Shown piece after piece: positions 36,203-43,508 of a DNA stretch of 64,000 nt. How positions within the stretch are numbered: the first letter of the stretch is position 1; every line of letters starts with the position of its first letter. The translations under genes and the position numbers were made by a program. Below the pieces are notes generated by a model. That model ran no database searches. It saw only the letters and a program-made list of their open reading frames with translations, and had not been told where the DNA came from. The stretch is from Litorihabitans aurantiacus. GTDB taxonomy: Bacteria > Actinomycetota > Actinomycetes > Actinomycetales > Beutenbergiaceae. Location of the stretch: assembly GCF_030161595.1 (NCBI RefSeq), contig NZ_BSUM01000001.1, positions 372,001 to 436,000 on the forward strand. The letters run 5' to 3'.

Positions 36203-37702
36203 GTGCAGGACATGATGCGCTTCGCGGCGACCCTCCCGCTCGATCGGGCTGACCCGACCCTCAGCTGGAACGAGCTCACCTCGGCGATCCACGCCCGCCC
36301 CTACGGCGTCGACCACCGCGGTCGGGTGCAGCCCGACCTCGTCGGCACCCACCACGTCAGCCCGGACGGGCTGACCCACACCATGACCGCACGGCCGGGG
36401 GCCACCTGGCACGACGGGGCGCCCGTCGTCGCCGCCGACCTCGCCGCCTCGCTCACGCTCGCGGCCGAGCCGAGCACGCGCGGCACGCTGCCCGGCCGTG
36501 TCGACGGCGTGGCAGGCGTCGAGCTCCGGGGGAGCGAGGTGCGTCTGCAGCTGGGGTCCCCGCAGCCTCGACTGACGCACCTGCTGGCCCGCGTCGCCGT
36601 CGTCCCGCGGCACCTGGTGGACGACAAGGAGGTCCGCGACGGCGCGATGCAGGACCTGCTCGTCGGCGCCGGGCCCTACCGGGTCGAGGAGAGCTCGCAG
36701 GGGCGACGCCTGCTGCGCCGCCACGAGGGCCACCACGGCCCGCGCGCCCGCTGCACGAGGGTCGAGATGGTTCACGTGGCCGACGACGGGGAGCGTGCGC
36801 GCGCCGTCCTCGCCGGCGCGGTCGACCTCGCCCAGGTCAAGCCCCAGCACGTGCACCTGCTCGCCGGCGCGCGCGACGTCGACGTCGCCCGCATCCCCAC
36901 CAGGGTCTGGCGCGCCCTGGCCTTCACGCTCGCGCGACCGCTCGTGCGTGAGGCCGGTGTGCGCCGGGCGCTCGCCGCCATGATCGACCGGGACACCCTC
37001 GTGGCGGAGGCGCTCCACGGGATCGGCCGACCACAGCCGTGGCCGACCACCCCGGGTCACTGGTCCACCCCGCCCGCTCCTCCTCCAGGTGTCGGCCCAC
37101 CCACGGCCGATCTGGAGCGGGCGGGGTGGGTCAGGGTCGCCGGGCGCTGGCACACCGGCGGTGCAGAGGTGCGGTTGCGGCTCGCGTGCCTGGAGACCGA
37201 GGCGGTCCGAATCGCCCTGACCGAGAGCATCCGCCGGCAGTGGGAGCGGCACGGCATCGGCGTCGATGTGGTCGCGATCGGCTGGCAGGAGTACCACCGC
37301 ATGGATCGCCACGGGGTGGAGGAATGGCCCTTCGACGGGATCGTGGTGGGCTGGAGCGCGGGTACTGATCCGCTCGCCGGCCTGATCAGTCGTTTCGCGA
37401 CCGACGGCTCCTACAACCGCCAGGGCTTCAGCGATCCGGAGCTCGACGCTGCGCTCGCCACCGCGAGCGCGGCCGAGGACGACGCCGCGGCACTGCCGCA
37501 CCTCCACCTCGCGATGCAGCGCGCGCACGAGGCGGCCGTGATGGTGCCGCTCGTCAATCCTGACTACCTCTTCGCCTCGCGCCGGGGGTACGCGCTGCCA
37601 CCCGGGACCGAGGTCGACAGCTTCTACGAACTGACCCAGCACCTCCCCGACGTCGGCCCGGCCGACCCGGGGGCGACACGTCCAGGAAGGGACACCACGT
37701 GA
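36203..37702 (+). CDS. Substrate-binding-protein family 5 homologue without signal peptide
   Basis: A 499-residue protein with the same fold as the lipoprotein upstream: HHVSPDGLTHTMTARPGATWHDG, LLVGAGPYRVEESSQGRRLL, REAGVRRALAAMIDRDTLV, and the C-terminal GIVVGWSAGTDPLAGLISRF. It starts directly with QDMMRFAATLPLDRADPTL and shows no signal peptide, lipobox or membrane span. GTG at 36203 is chosen for a perfect GGAGG ribosome site eight bases upstream; the in-frame GTG at 36194 adds only three residues. A cytosolic binding protein next to a conventional one is unusual and could be a sensor or a chaperone-like holder of imported substrate. Stop overlaps the next start (GTGA). Confidence 0.8.
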   Translation: MQDMMRFAATLPLDRADPTLSWNELTSAIHARPYGVDHRGRVQPDLVGTHHVSPDGLTHTMTARPGATWHDGAPVVAADLAASLTLAAEPSTRGTLPGRVDGVAGVELRGSEVRLQLGSPQPRLTHLLARVAVVPRHLVDDKEVRDGAMQDLLVGAGPYRVEESSQGRRLLRRHEGHHGPRARCTRVEMVHVADDGERARAVLAGAVDLAQVKPQHVHLLAGARDVDVARIPTRVWRALAFTLARPLVREAGVRRALAAMIDRDTLVAEALHGIGRPQPWPTTPGHWSTPPAPPPGVGPPTADLERAGWVRVAGRWHTGGAEVRLRLACLETEAVRIALTESIRRQWERHGIGVDVVAIGWQEYHRMDRHGVEEWPFDGIVVGWSAGTDPLAGLISRFATDGSYNRQGFSDPELDAALATASAAEDDAAALPHLHLAMQRAHEAAVMVPLVNPDYLFASRRGYALPPGTEVDSFYELTQHLPDVGPADPGATRPGRDTT

Positions 37703-38547
37703 CCGAACCGACAAGCATCGACCGGGCCGTCATCGCCGCACGGCTCCAGGGGTACCTCGGGCAGCCCGCAGCCGCCGTCGACATCCTGAGCGAGGCGCTG
37801 GCCGAGAACCCGGGCGAGATCCATCTCCTGCGCTACCGCGGGCACCGGCGCATCACGCTGCGCGACTTCGACGGCGCTATCGACGACCTGCGCGAGGCGG
37901 CAGCTCAGATCCCGGACGTCCCGGACGAGCTCGAGCTCTACCAGAACCGCGTGGCGCCGGACGCCGTCAACCTCGTCCTCGGCCGGTCGCTCGCCCTCCC
38001 GCACTTCCCGCGGGTCGAGGACGTCGAGGACGCAGCGGCAGCCGACTACATGACGAGCCTGCACGCCGCGATCTGGTACCACCTCGGCGTCGCCGAGTAC
38101 GTCTCGGGCGACCTCGCCGCCGCCGCCGGGACGTTCGCGCGCTCGTTCGACGCCTCGCTGCACTACGAGGGCAAGGTCGCGAGCCTGGACTGGCAGTACA
38201 TGGCGCTGCGTCGACTCGGGCGCGACGGCGAGGCGGCCGCGCTGCTCGACACCTTCGCCTCGGTCCAGCACGAGTGGGACGCCGCGGGGGAGGGGTACGA
38301 CCAGCGCATGCGCCTGTACGCCGGCACGCTCGAGGCCGACGCGTTGCGTAGCGAGATCACTGGCAGCGCGATCCTCACCGCGACGCTCGGATACGGCCTC
38401 GGCAACTGGTACCTCTACAGCGGCGACGTCGAGGCGGCCGACGCCGTCTTCCAGGACGTGCTCGCGACCGGCGCCGACGCCGCCTTCGCCTACATCGCCG
38501 TCGAGTCCGAGATCGCCGGTCGCGGCGACCTCGGCATCCCCGCCTGA
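37699..38547 (+). CDS. TPR-like helical repeat protein, paralogue 2
   Basis: A 282-residue protein homologous along its length to the one at 33435-34253. Shared blocks: AARLQGYLGQPAAAVDILSEAL, YRGHRRITLRDFDGAIDDL, WYHLGVAEYVSGDLAAAAG, SLDWQYMALRRLGRDGEAAAL, YDQRMRLYAGTLEADAL and TATLGYGLGNWY. The middle carries an insertion of about 20 residues relative to paralogue 1. No signal peptide or catalytic motif. Retention of two copies in one transport cluster suggests they act as a pair, perhaps a heterodimer. Coupled to the upstream gene by GTGA; the tautomerase-like gene follows after 20 nt. Confidence 0.72.
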   Translation: MTEPTSIDRAVIAARLQGYLGQPAAAVDILSEALAENPGEIHLLRYRGHRRITLRDFDGAIDDLREAAAQIPDVPDELELYQNRVAPDAVNLVLGRSLALPHFPRVEDVEDAAAADYMTSLHAAIWYHLGVAEYVSGDLAAAAGTFARSFDASLHYEGKVASLDWQYMALRRLGRDGEAAALLDTFASVQHEWDAAGEGYDQRMRLYAGTLEADALRSEITGSAILTATLGYGLGNWYLYSGDVEAADAVFQDVLATGADAAFAYIAVESEIAGRGDLGIPA

Positions 38548-38567
38548 AATCGATCGAGAGGAACGTC

Positions 38568-38794
38568 ATGGCCATCGTCCGCGTTGAGATGAGTCCCCGT
38601 CCGCAGGAAGCCCGTGAGGAGATCATCGCCGAGCTGACCGACGTCCTGGTCCGCCACGGCTCCCCCGGGAGAACACCCACGTGCTCCTCTACGAGGTGTC
38701 GCACGACGTGTGGGCCAAGGGAGGTCTCACCTACACGGCCCGCGCCGAGCGCGCTGCGGCCGAAGCCGCCGCGCAACCCGCGACCACCTCGTGA
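38568..38794 (+). CDS. 4-oxalocrotonate tautomerase-like protein lacking Pro1, frame broken once
   Basis: About 75 residues when repaired. The pattern AIVRVEMSPRPQEAREEIIAEL, then ENTHVLLYEVSHDVWAKGG, matches the small 4-OT tautomerase fold. The enzyme family uses an N-terminal proline exposed after Met removal; here the second codon is GCC (Ala) at 38571-38573. The frame changes at the CCCCC run 38662-38666; one extra C gives GSPRENTHVLLYEV. A ribosome site GAGAGGAACG precedes the ATG. Without Pro1 classic tautomerase chemistry is doubtful. The last codon overlaps the dehydrogenase start (GTGA), so the two are coupled. Confidence 0.75.
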
Positions 38795-39765
38795 GCGGCG
38801 GGCCCGTCGTCCTCATCAGCGAGAACCTCGCCTCGGAGATGCCGGACCTGCTCACGCGGTACCCCGAGGCGCGCTTCGTGCACGTGCCGCTGCACGGCGA
38901 GGAGATGAGGCCGGAGTACCTCGAGGCGGAGGTGCTGTTCCGCAGCGCGATGTCCGACGAGCTGTTCGACGCGATCCTCGAGGGGGCCGAGAACCTGCGC
39001 TGGGTGCAGATCTCGGCTGCCGGGTTCGACTGGATGGGTGGTCCGAAGCTCGAGCGGCGCGTCGCAGAGGGGTTGCAGATCACGCGTTCGCGAACGTCCT
39101 ACAGCGACGGCATCGCCGAGTACGTGATCACCGCGATCATGATGGCGGCGCGAGGCGTGGGCGAGCTGATGGCTGCGCAGGAGCGCCGTGAGTGGATCCG
39201 GTCCACCGGCCGGGAGATCGCCGCGTCCCGCGTGCTCGTGCTGGGGACCGGCGCGATCGGATCGGCCGTCGCCTGGCGCGCCGCCGCGCTCGGCGCGTCG
39301 GTCGTCGGCGTGAGTCGGAGCGGCTCGGTCGCGGAGCACTTCGAACGCGTGGTGACGACGGCGCAGCTCGACACCGAGCTGGCCGACGCCGACTACGTCG
39401 TGCTCGCCATGCCGCTGACGCCCGAGACCCAGGGGCTCCTCGGAGCGGAGCGGTTCGCGCTGATGCCGGATCACGCCGTGGTGGTGAACGTCGGTCGCGG
39501 TGCCCTGGTGGACGAGGCTGCCATGCAGGACGCGCTGAACGCCGGCACCATCGCCGGCGCGGTGGTCGACGCTTTCGTCGAGGAGCCCCTGCCGCCGGAG
39601 AGCCCGTGGTGGACGACCGCGAACACGATCGTCACCCCGCACTCCTCGTTCCGCACCACCGGGATGATGTCTCGACTGTGCGCCGACTTCTGCGAGAACT
39701 TCGACCTCTACCTCGACGACCAGCCGCTCGTCGGGACGAAGAAGGAGCCCGCGCTCGGGTACTGA
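38791..39765 (+). CDS. D-isomer-specific 2-hydroxyacid dehydrogenase
   Basis: A 324-residue NAD(P)-dependent dehydrogenase interconverting 2-oxo and D-2-hydroxy acids. The substrate domain comes first (VLISENLASEMPDLL). The Rossmann domain has LGTGAIGSAVAWRAAALG near residue 150 and VNVGRGALVDEAAM near 235. The catalytic Arg region is ADYVVLAMPLTPET followed by VNVGRG, the Glu is in DAFVEEPLP and the His in NTIVTPHSS. Being last in the transport cluster, it probably reduces or oxidises a catabolite of the imported compound. GTG at 38791 overlaps the previous stop by 4 nt. A strong terminator follows. Confidence 0.9.
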   Translation: MSGGPVVLISENLASEMPDLLTRYPEARFVHVPLHGEEMRPEYLEAEVLFRSAMSDELFDAILEGAENLRWVQISAAGFDWMGGPKLERRVAEGLQITRSRTSYSDGIAEYVITAIMMAARGVGELMAAQERREWIRSTGREIAASRVLVLGTGAIGSAVAWRAAALGASVVGVSRSGSVAEHFERVVTTAQLDTELADADYVVLAMPLTPETQGLLGAERFALMPDHAVVVNVGRGALVDEAAMQDALNAGTIAGAVVDAFVEEPLPPESPWWTTANTIVTPHSSFRTTGMMSRLCADFCENFDLYLDDQPLVGTKKEPALGY

Positions 39766-39780
39766 CCGCAGGTGAGACCG

Positions 39781-39815
39781 GACGACCCCGGGTGGCCCCG
39801 CCACCCGGGGTCGTC
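39781..39815 (+). terminator. Terminator of the transport/catabolic operon
   Basis: A perfect 15-bp stem, GACGACCCCGGGTGG at 39781-39795 with its complement at 39801-39815, closes a CCCCG loop 16 nt after the dehydrogenase stop. Confidence 0.85.
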
Positions 39816-39843
39816 GTGTGCCGGAGGCCACCCGCCCACCCAT

Positions 39844-39860
39844 TTACTTAGCCTAAGTAA
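39844..39860. promoter_or_regulatory. Palindromic MarR operator TTACTTAGCCTAAGTAA
   Basis: TTACTTAG and CTAAGTAA form a perfect 8-bp palindrome around one C, typical of MarR operators. A -10-like TAGACT at 39866-39871 lies just downstream and the GTG start at 39879 follows within about 8 nt, so the operator sits between -35 and -10 and the mRNA is probably leaderless. Autoregulation of the MarR-MFS operon is inferred. Confidence 0.75.
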
Positions 39861-39878
39861 CCATCTAGACTGAGTGCC

Positions 39879-40313
39879 GTGCCCACCACCACCCCCGACC
39901 ACCTCGACGAGGTGGCCTCGCAGCTGCGCCGCGCCGTCCTGATGACGTCCCGGCGCCTGCGCGCCGAGCGCGGGGGAGACGTGACCCTCGCGCAGTACTC
40001 CGTGCTCGCCCGGCTGCTCGAGGCGGGCTCCGCCACGCCGTCGGACCTCGCGGCCCTCGAGCACGTGGCCGCGCCGTCGATGACGCGCACGGTCCGCTGC
40101 CTCGAGGAGGCCGGGTTCGTCACCCGGGCCAGCCATCCCGACGACGGCCGCGCCGTGCTCGTGACCCTCACCGAGGCCGGGCACGAGGTCATCGCCGAGA
40201 CCCGTCGCCGCCGCACCGCCTGGCTCGCGCAGCGCCTCGACGACCTCACCCCCGACGAGCTGGCCACGCTCGCCGCCGCCGCCGACGTCCTCAGGAGGAT
40301 CTCGACCCAGTGA
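39879..40313 (+). CDS. MarR family transcriptional regulator
   Basis: A 144-residue winged-helix dimer. Helix 1 region QLRRAVLMTSRRLRAERG, recognition region ATPSDLAALEHVAAPSMTRTV, and wing with the conserved DxR motif (SHPDDGRAVLVTLT). The C-terminal dimerisation helix follows (LTPDELATLAAAADVL). Directly upstream is a perfect palindrome overlapping the promoter. It overlaps the MFS gene by 4 nt (GTGA), the usual arrangement for a repressor of an efflux pump; the inducer is unknown. Confidence 0.92.
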   Translation: MPTTTPDHLDEVASQLRRAVLMTSRRLRAERGGDVTLAQYSVLARLLEAGSATPSDLAALEHVAAPSMTRTVRCLEEAGFVTRASHPDDGRAVLVTLTEAGHEVIAETRRRRTAWLAQRLDDLTPDELATLAAAADVLRRISTQ

Positions 40314-41590
40314 GCACCACGTTCGCCTCGCTCCGCCACCCCGCCTACCGGATCTGGTTCGCCGGTGCCCTCGTCGCCAACATCGGCACCTGGATGCAGC
40401 GCGTCGCCCAGGACTGGGTGGTGCTGACCGAGCTGTCAGACCACTCCGGCGTCGCCGTCGGCGTCGTCACCGCGCTGCAGTTCCTCCCGGCCCTGCTCAT
40501 CTCCCCGTACGCGGGGCTGCTGGCGGACCGGCTGCCGCGCCGCGCGATGCTCATGGCCACGCAGGGCGCGATGGGTGTGCTCGCGGCGGCGCTCGGCGTC
40601 ATGATCCTCACCGACGTGGTCGAGCTCTGGCACGTGTACGTGTTCGCCCTCCTGCTCGGCGTCGCCTCCGCGATGGACGCGCCCGTGCGCCAGACGTTCG
40701 TGGCCGAGCTCGTGCCGGCCGACGGGCTGCCCAACGCCGTCGGGCTCAACTCCGCCTCGTTCAACGCGGCGCGCCTCATCGGCCCGGCGGTGGCCGGCTT
40801 CGCGATCGCCGCGATCGGCGCCGGCTGGGTGTTCGTCGCCAACGCGATCACCTTCGCGTTCACGATCGGCGCGCTCCTGCTCATCCGCGACCGCGACCGA
40901 TACCCCCTCGCGCACGCGCCCCGCGGCAAGGGCCAGCTGCGGGAGGGTGTGGACTACGTGCGCCGGCGCACCGACATCGTGCTCATCCTCGTGGTGCTCG
41001 GCGTGGTCGGCGCGCTCGGCCTGAACTTCCAGCTCACCTCCGCCGTCATGGCCACTACGATCTTCGACAAGGGTTCGGGGGAGTACGGGCTGCTCGGCTC
41101 GATCCTCGCGATCGGGTCGCTCGCCGGATCGCTCCTGGCCGCGCGCCGGACCCGGCCCCGCGTGCGGCTGGTGCTGCTCGCCGCGCTGGGCTTCGGCGTC
41201 GCCAGCGGGTTGATGGCCATGGCGCCCACCTACGAGCTCTACGCGCTCGCCGCGATCCCCACCGGCTTCTGCACCCTCACGATGCTCACCGCCGCCAACG
41301 CCTACGTGCAGATGTCGACGGCGCCGGAGATGCGCGGCCGCGTGATGAGCCTGTACCTCATGGTCTTCCTCGGCACGACGCCGCTCGGCTCACCCCTGGT
41401 CGGCTGGGTCGCCGAGGCGTGGGGCGCGCGCTGGTCGGTGGGCATCGGCTCGATCGCCTCGATCCTCATCGCCCTCGCGGCGATGTGGTGGGCGCGGAAG
41501 GCGTGGCACGTGGAGCTGCGCTACGTGCGCGGGCCGCGCCGTCGGGTGATGGTGCTGAGCGACGCCGACCGGGTGGCCGAGGCGGCCTGA
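40310..41590 (+). CDS. MFS transporter (EntS/MFS_3-like)
   Basis: A 426-residue exporter with 12 predicted spans. The opening FASLRHPAYRIWFAGALVANIGTWMQRVAQDWVVL is characteristic of this MFS group, and the loop between spans 2 and 3 reads GLLADRLPRRAMLM (motif A). VRQTFVAELVP and NSASFNAARLIGPAVAGF are further family marks. Coupled to the MarR repressor, it is probably a drug or metabolite efflux pump. The C-terminus has a 35-residue hydrophilic tail. Confidence 0.92.
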   Translation: MSTTFASLRHPAYRIWFAGALVANIGTWMQRVAQDWVVLTELSDHSGVAVGVVTALQFLPALLISPYAGLLADRLPRRAMLMATQGAMGVLAAALGVMILTDVVELWHVYVFALLLGVASAMDAPVRQTFVAELVPADGLPNAVGLNSASFNAARLIGPAVAGFAIAAIGAGWVFVANAITFAFTIGALLLIRDRDRYPLAHAPRGKGQLREGVDYVRRRTDIVLILVVLGVVGALGLNFQLTSAVMATTIFDKGSGEYGLLGSILAIGSLAGSLLAARRTRPRVRLVLLAALGFGVASGLMAMAPTYELYALAAIPTGFCTLTMLTAANAYVQMSTAPEMRGRVMSLYLMVFLGTTPLGSPLVGWVAEAWGARWSVGIGSIASILIALAAMWWARKAWHVELRYVRGPRRRVMVLSDADRVAEAA

Positions 41591-41594
41591 CGCT

Positions 41595-41663
41595 TCGTAC
41601 CCGGCGCCTCGGCGTCGGCGAGGTTGATGAGCCGCAGCTCACCGCGGCGGACGCGCGTCACAC
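41595..41663 (-). pseudogene. Relic of a hipA N-terminus
   Basis: Read on the minus strand this stretch encodes VTRVRRGELRLINLADAE, closely matching VERVRRGELRLTYLADAA of the intact HipA at 43509-44756 (positions about 15-35). The DNA identity includes AGCTCACCGCGGCGGACGCG, also found at about 44680-44699. Nothing else of HipA follows, so it is a fragment left by a deleted second hip locus or a duplication. Confidence 0.6.
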
Positions 41664-41683
41664 CCACACGCGCCAACCGGGGT

Positions 41684-41849
41684 TCCACCGTTTCGCGATG
41701 GTTCGTGCCCTTCATTCGTGTCCTACCGACCTGACGCGACCGATGGCGGGTGGGCACCGCGGGCGCCGCGTACGGGGTGCGGGGTGCGGGGTGCGGGTGC
41801 GGATCGTGAGGACGCGAACGAAGGACACGAACTATCTCGAAAGTGTTGG
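41684..41849. repeat. Imperfect inverted repeat of about 41 bp around a 7-bp tandem repeat
   Basis: The complement of 41684-41724 resembles 41809-41849 at 32 of 41 positions, with 21 of 24 in the inner arms (41701-41724 and 41809-41832). The central 84 bp hold GGGGTGC three times in tandem plus a fourth, shortened copy (41774-41800). The element lies between the hipA relic and the XRE gene. It could be a miniature element, a pair of duplicated promoter/start regions, or a recombination scar. Apart from this and the hipA relic, I see nothing in 41591-41874. Confidence 0.6.
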
Positions 41850-41874
41850 TGGCAGCAGACGCCGCGCCGTCGGG

Positions 41875-42308
41875 TCAGGGGTGGTGCACCGGTCGGGGAC
41901 GTGCCAGCTCCTCGAGCCGGCGCCAGATCACGGCGGAGGGGGTCGTGGTGCCGGTCTCGTAGGTGGACAGGCGCGATCGCGAGGTCCCGAGATGCCGGGC
42001 GACGGCCGACCGGGTGAGGCCGGTGCTCCGCACGAGGCGCGCGAAGTCCTGCCCGAGCCGTTCCTTGTCCGTCAGACGGGCACGCTCGAGCGTTCGCCGC
42101 AGGGTCGCGGTGACACCCGGACTCTCCGCGACCGTCAGCGCCTCGTCGAGATCTCGAGCGACCTCACCGTGGGGATCGAGCTCCACCGCACGCGTGATGC
42201 GACGCCACTCGGCCAGGCCTCCGCGATCGATGGCGGTGGCGATCCCCTCGACCCCCACTCCTCGATCGGCGCCGAGGAGTCGATGCCCAGGTTGCGGAAG
42301 GCGACCAT
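41875..42308 (-). CDS. XRE-type helix-turn-helix protein, putative antitoxin, frame broken once
   Basis: About 144 residues when repaired. N-terminal part: VAFRNLGIDSSAPIEEWG; then VEGIATAIDRGGLAEWRRIT in the next frame; one more base in the CCCCC run 42252-42256 (plus strand) joins them. A leading domain of about 85 residues with LERARLTDKERLGQDFARLV precedes a C-terminal HTH: RSTGLTRSAVARHLGTSRSR then LSTYETGTTTPSA. The ATG at 42308 overlaps the stop of the nucleotidyltransferase gene by one base. An antitoxin and autorepressor role is inferred from gene pairing and the palindrome at 43081-43098. Confidence 0.75.
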
Positions 42309-43075
42309 CAGCGACCCCCTCCCTCTGTACGCATGGCCTCGGCGACGTCTGCCAGGACGGCGACGACGTGGTCCCACGACTGCAGCCGTGGTGTCAGACG
42401 CTTGTACCCCGCGAGTCTGGTCGTGGTGCGGGAGTCCTTCGGAGCGGGCGCCGCGAGCTGACGCAGCACCTGATCGGCCACCGGGGTACCCGTGTGAGCC
42501 GGGTCGGTGTAGTAGCGGTCGATCTCGGACAGCACGTGCGCCGCGTGCGAGGTCCCGTACCGCTCCGCGAGGCCCGCCACGTCGAGGTGGTCGCGGGTCT
42601 GGTTGCGCGTGGTGATCAGGAAGCCTTTGATCCGCAACGTCTCGTCGGCCGTGGGTGCGCGCACCGTCCGACCGCTCGGGAGGGCCACCTCGACGACCTC
42701 CAGCGGGACCGTCCGGCGCAGCTGACGGACACCCGCCTCGATGTCGCCGAGCTGACCCAGCAGGATCTTGCGCGGCACGGCACGGTTGAGCACCCAGTCG
42801 GGCTCGCGCTCGAGCGCCTCCAGGACGAGGTCGAAGCGATCACGCAGGTCGGCCAGCACGTGGTCGTGGTCGAAGGAGTCGCGGTGCCGTGCATAGAGCG
42901 CAGCGGCCGACCCTCCGACGAGCACGGCGTCCGGGACCCGACCCTGCAGTACGGCGGCCGACTCCAGGACGGCCAGGAGGACGGGGGACACGCCGTCGAC
43001 CACGTCCCCGACGCGGACCTGCTCGGGCCTGTCGTCTCCGCTCGGGGGAGGCTGGGTGTGTTCTCCGATCATCAC
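42308..43075 (-). CDS. Nucleotidyltransferase-type toxin (AbiEii/MenT-like)
   Basis: A 255-residue protein with the nucleotidyltransferase signature GGSAAALYARHRDSFDHDHV: the GGS loop and the D-x-D metal pair in SFDHDH. Further down, RIKGFLITTRNQTRDHLDV matches the K..LI..R...RD..D block of AbiEii/AbiGii toxins, which transfer nucleotides onto tRNA or other targets. The fold, not the substrate, can be assigned. Toxin first and XRE partner second is the reverse of the commoner abiEi-abiEii order, and AbiEi is replaced by an XRE protein. Start ATG at 43075 lies 5 bp from a perfect palindrome, suggesting a leaderless, tightly autoregulated message. Confidence 0.8.
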   Translation of the reverse strand: MMIGEHTQPPPSGDDRPEQVRVGDVVDGVSPVLLAVLESAAVLQGRVPDAVLVGGSAAALYARHRDSFDHDHVLADLRDRFDLVLEALEREPDWVLNRAVPRKILLGQLGDIEAGVRQLRRTVPLEVVEVALPSGRTVRAPTADETLRIKGFLITTRNQTRDHLDVAGLAERYGTSHAAHVLSEIDRYYTDPAHTGTPVADQVLRQLAAPAPKDSRTTTRLAGYKRLTPRLQSWDHVVAVLADVAEAMRTEGGGR

Positions 43076-43080
43076 AGCAC

Positions 43081-43098
43081 GTTATCAGATGTGATAAC
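43081..43098. promoter_or_regulatory. Palindromic operator of the nucleotidyltransferase/XRE pair
   Basis: GTTATCAGATGTGATAAC: 7-bp perfect arms (GTTATCA and TGATAAC) separated by GATG. On the minus strand GATAAC is well placed as a -10 hexamer for the toxin start at 43075, so a protein bound here would block the promoter. The XRE protein of the pair is the likely ligand. Confidence 0.7.
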
Positions 43099-43156
43099 AC
43101 ACAGTCGTGCTCCGCCTCGCCGATGGAGCGACGCTGCGGCCGGCGCGAGGCGCTCC

Positions 43157-43378
43157 TCAGCGTACGGCGAGGAACACGACGACGCCAACGATCACCAGGC
43201 AGACGACCGCCAGAGAGACGACGTGCAGGCGCGACGGCTTGCGGTCCACGTCCTCGATGCGCGGCGGGAGGCGGAAGCTCGGCGAGACGCCGCCGGTGCC
43301 ATTGCTCCCGGGACCGAGGCTGCTCAGCAGCTCGGGGGAGCGGTCGGGGACGTCGCGCTTCTCGGACGGTTCGGTCAT
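43157..43378 (-). CDS. Small single-span membrane protein
   Basis: A 73-residue protein: a hydrophilic N-terminus (TEPSEKRDVPDRSPELL), a short basic stretch (DVDRKPSRLH) and one membrane span at the C-terminus (VVSLAVVCLVIVGVVVFLAV) ending in R. This is the layout of a tail-anchored or small regulatory membrane protein. The ATG at 43378 is the first start giving a sensible N-terminus. It stands alone in the toxin-antitoxin island between two systems; no family recognised. Type I or holin-like toxicity is possible but unsupported. Confidence 0.6.
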   Translation of the reverse strand: MTEPSEKRDVPDRSPELLSSLGPGSNGTGGVSPSFRLPPRIEDVDRKPSRLHVVSLAVVCLVIVGVVVFLAVR

Positions 43379-43508
43379 GGCGGCCTCACTTCGTCGTAGG
43401 GCGGTGCTGGTCCCCGCAACCGGGGGTGGCAGCGACGCTACGGGGCGGGTGGAGCGTCGGCGCCGAGCCGGGTGAGGTGTCCGACGGGCGAGCGCGGGGC
43501 GGGGGCGG

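Noticed and set aside
36203-37702. SgrR-type transcription factor (binding-protein domain with HTH)
   Set aside because: No helix-turn-helix precedes the binding-protein fold; the protein begins directly in the first lobe.
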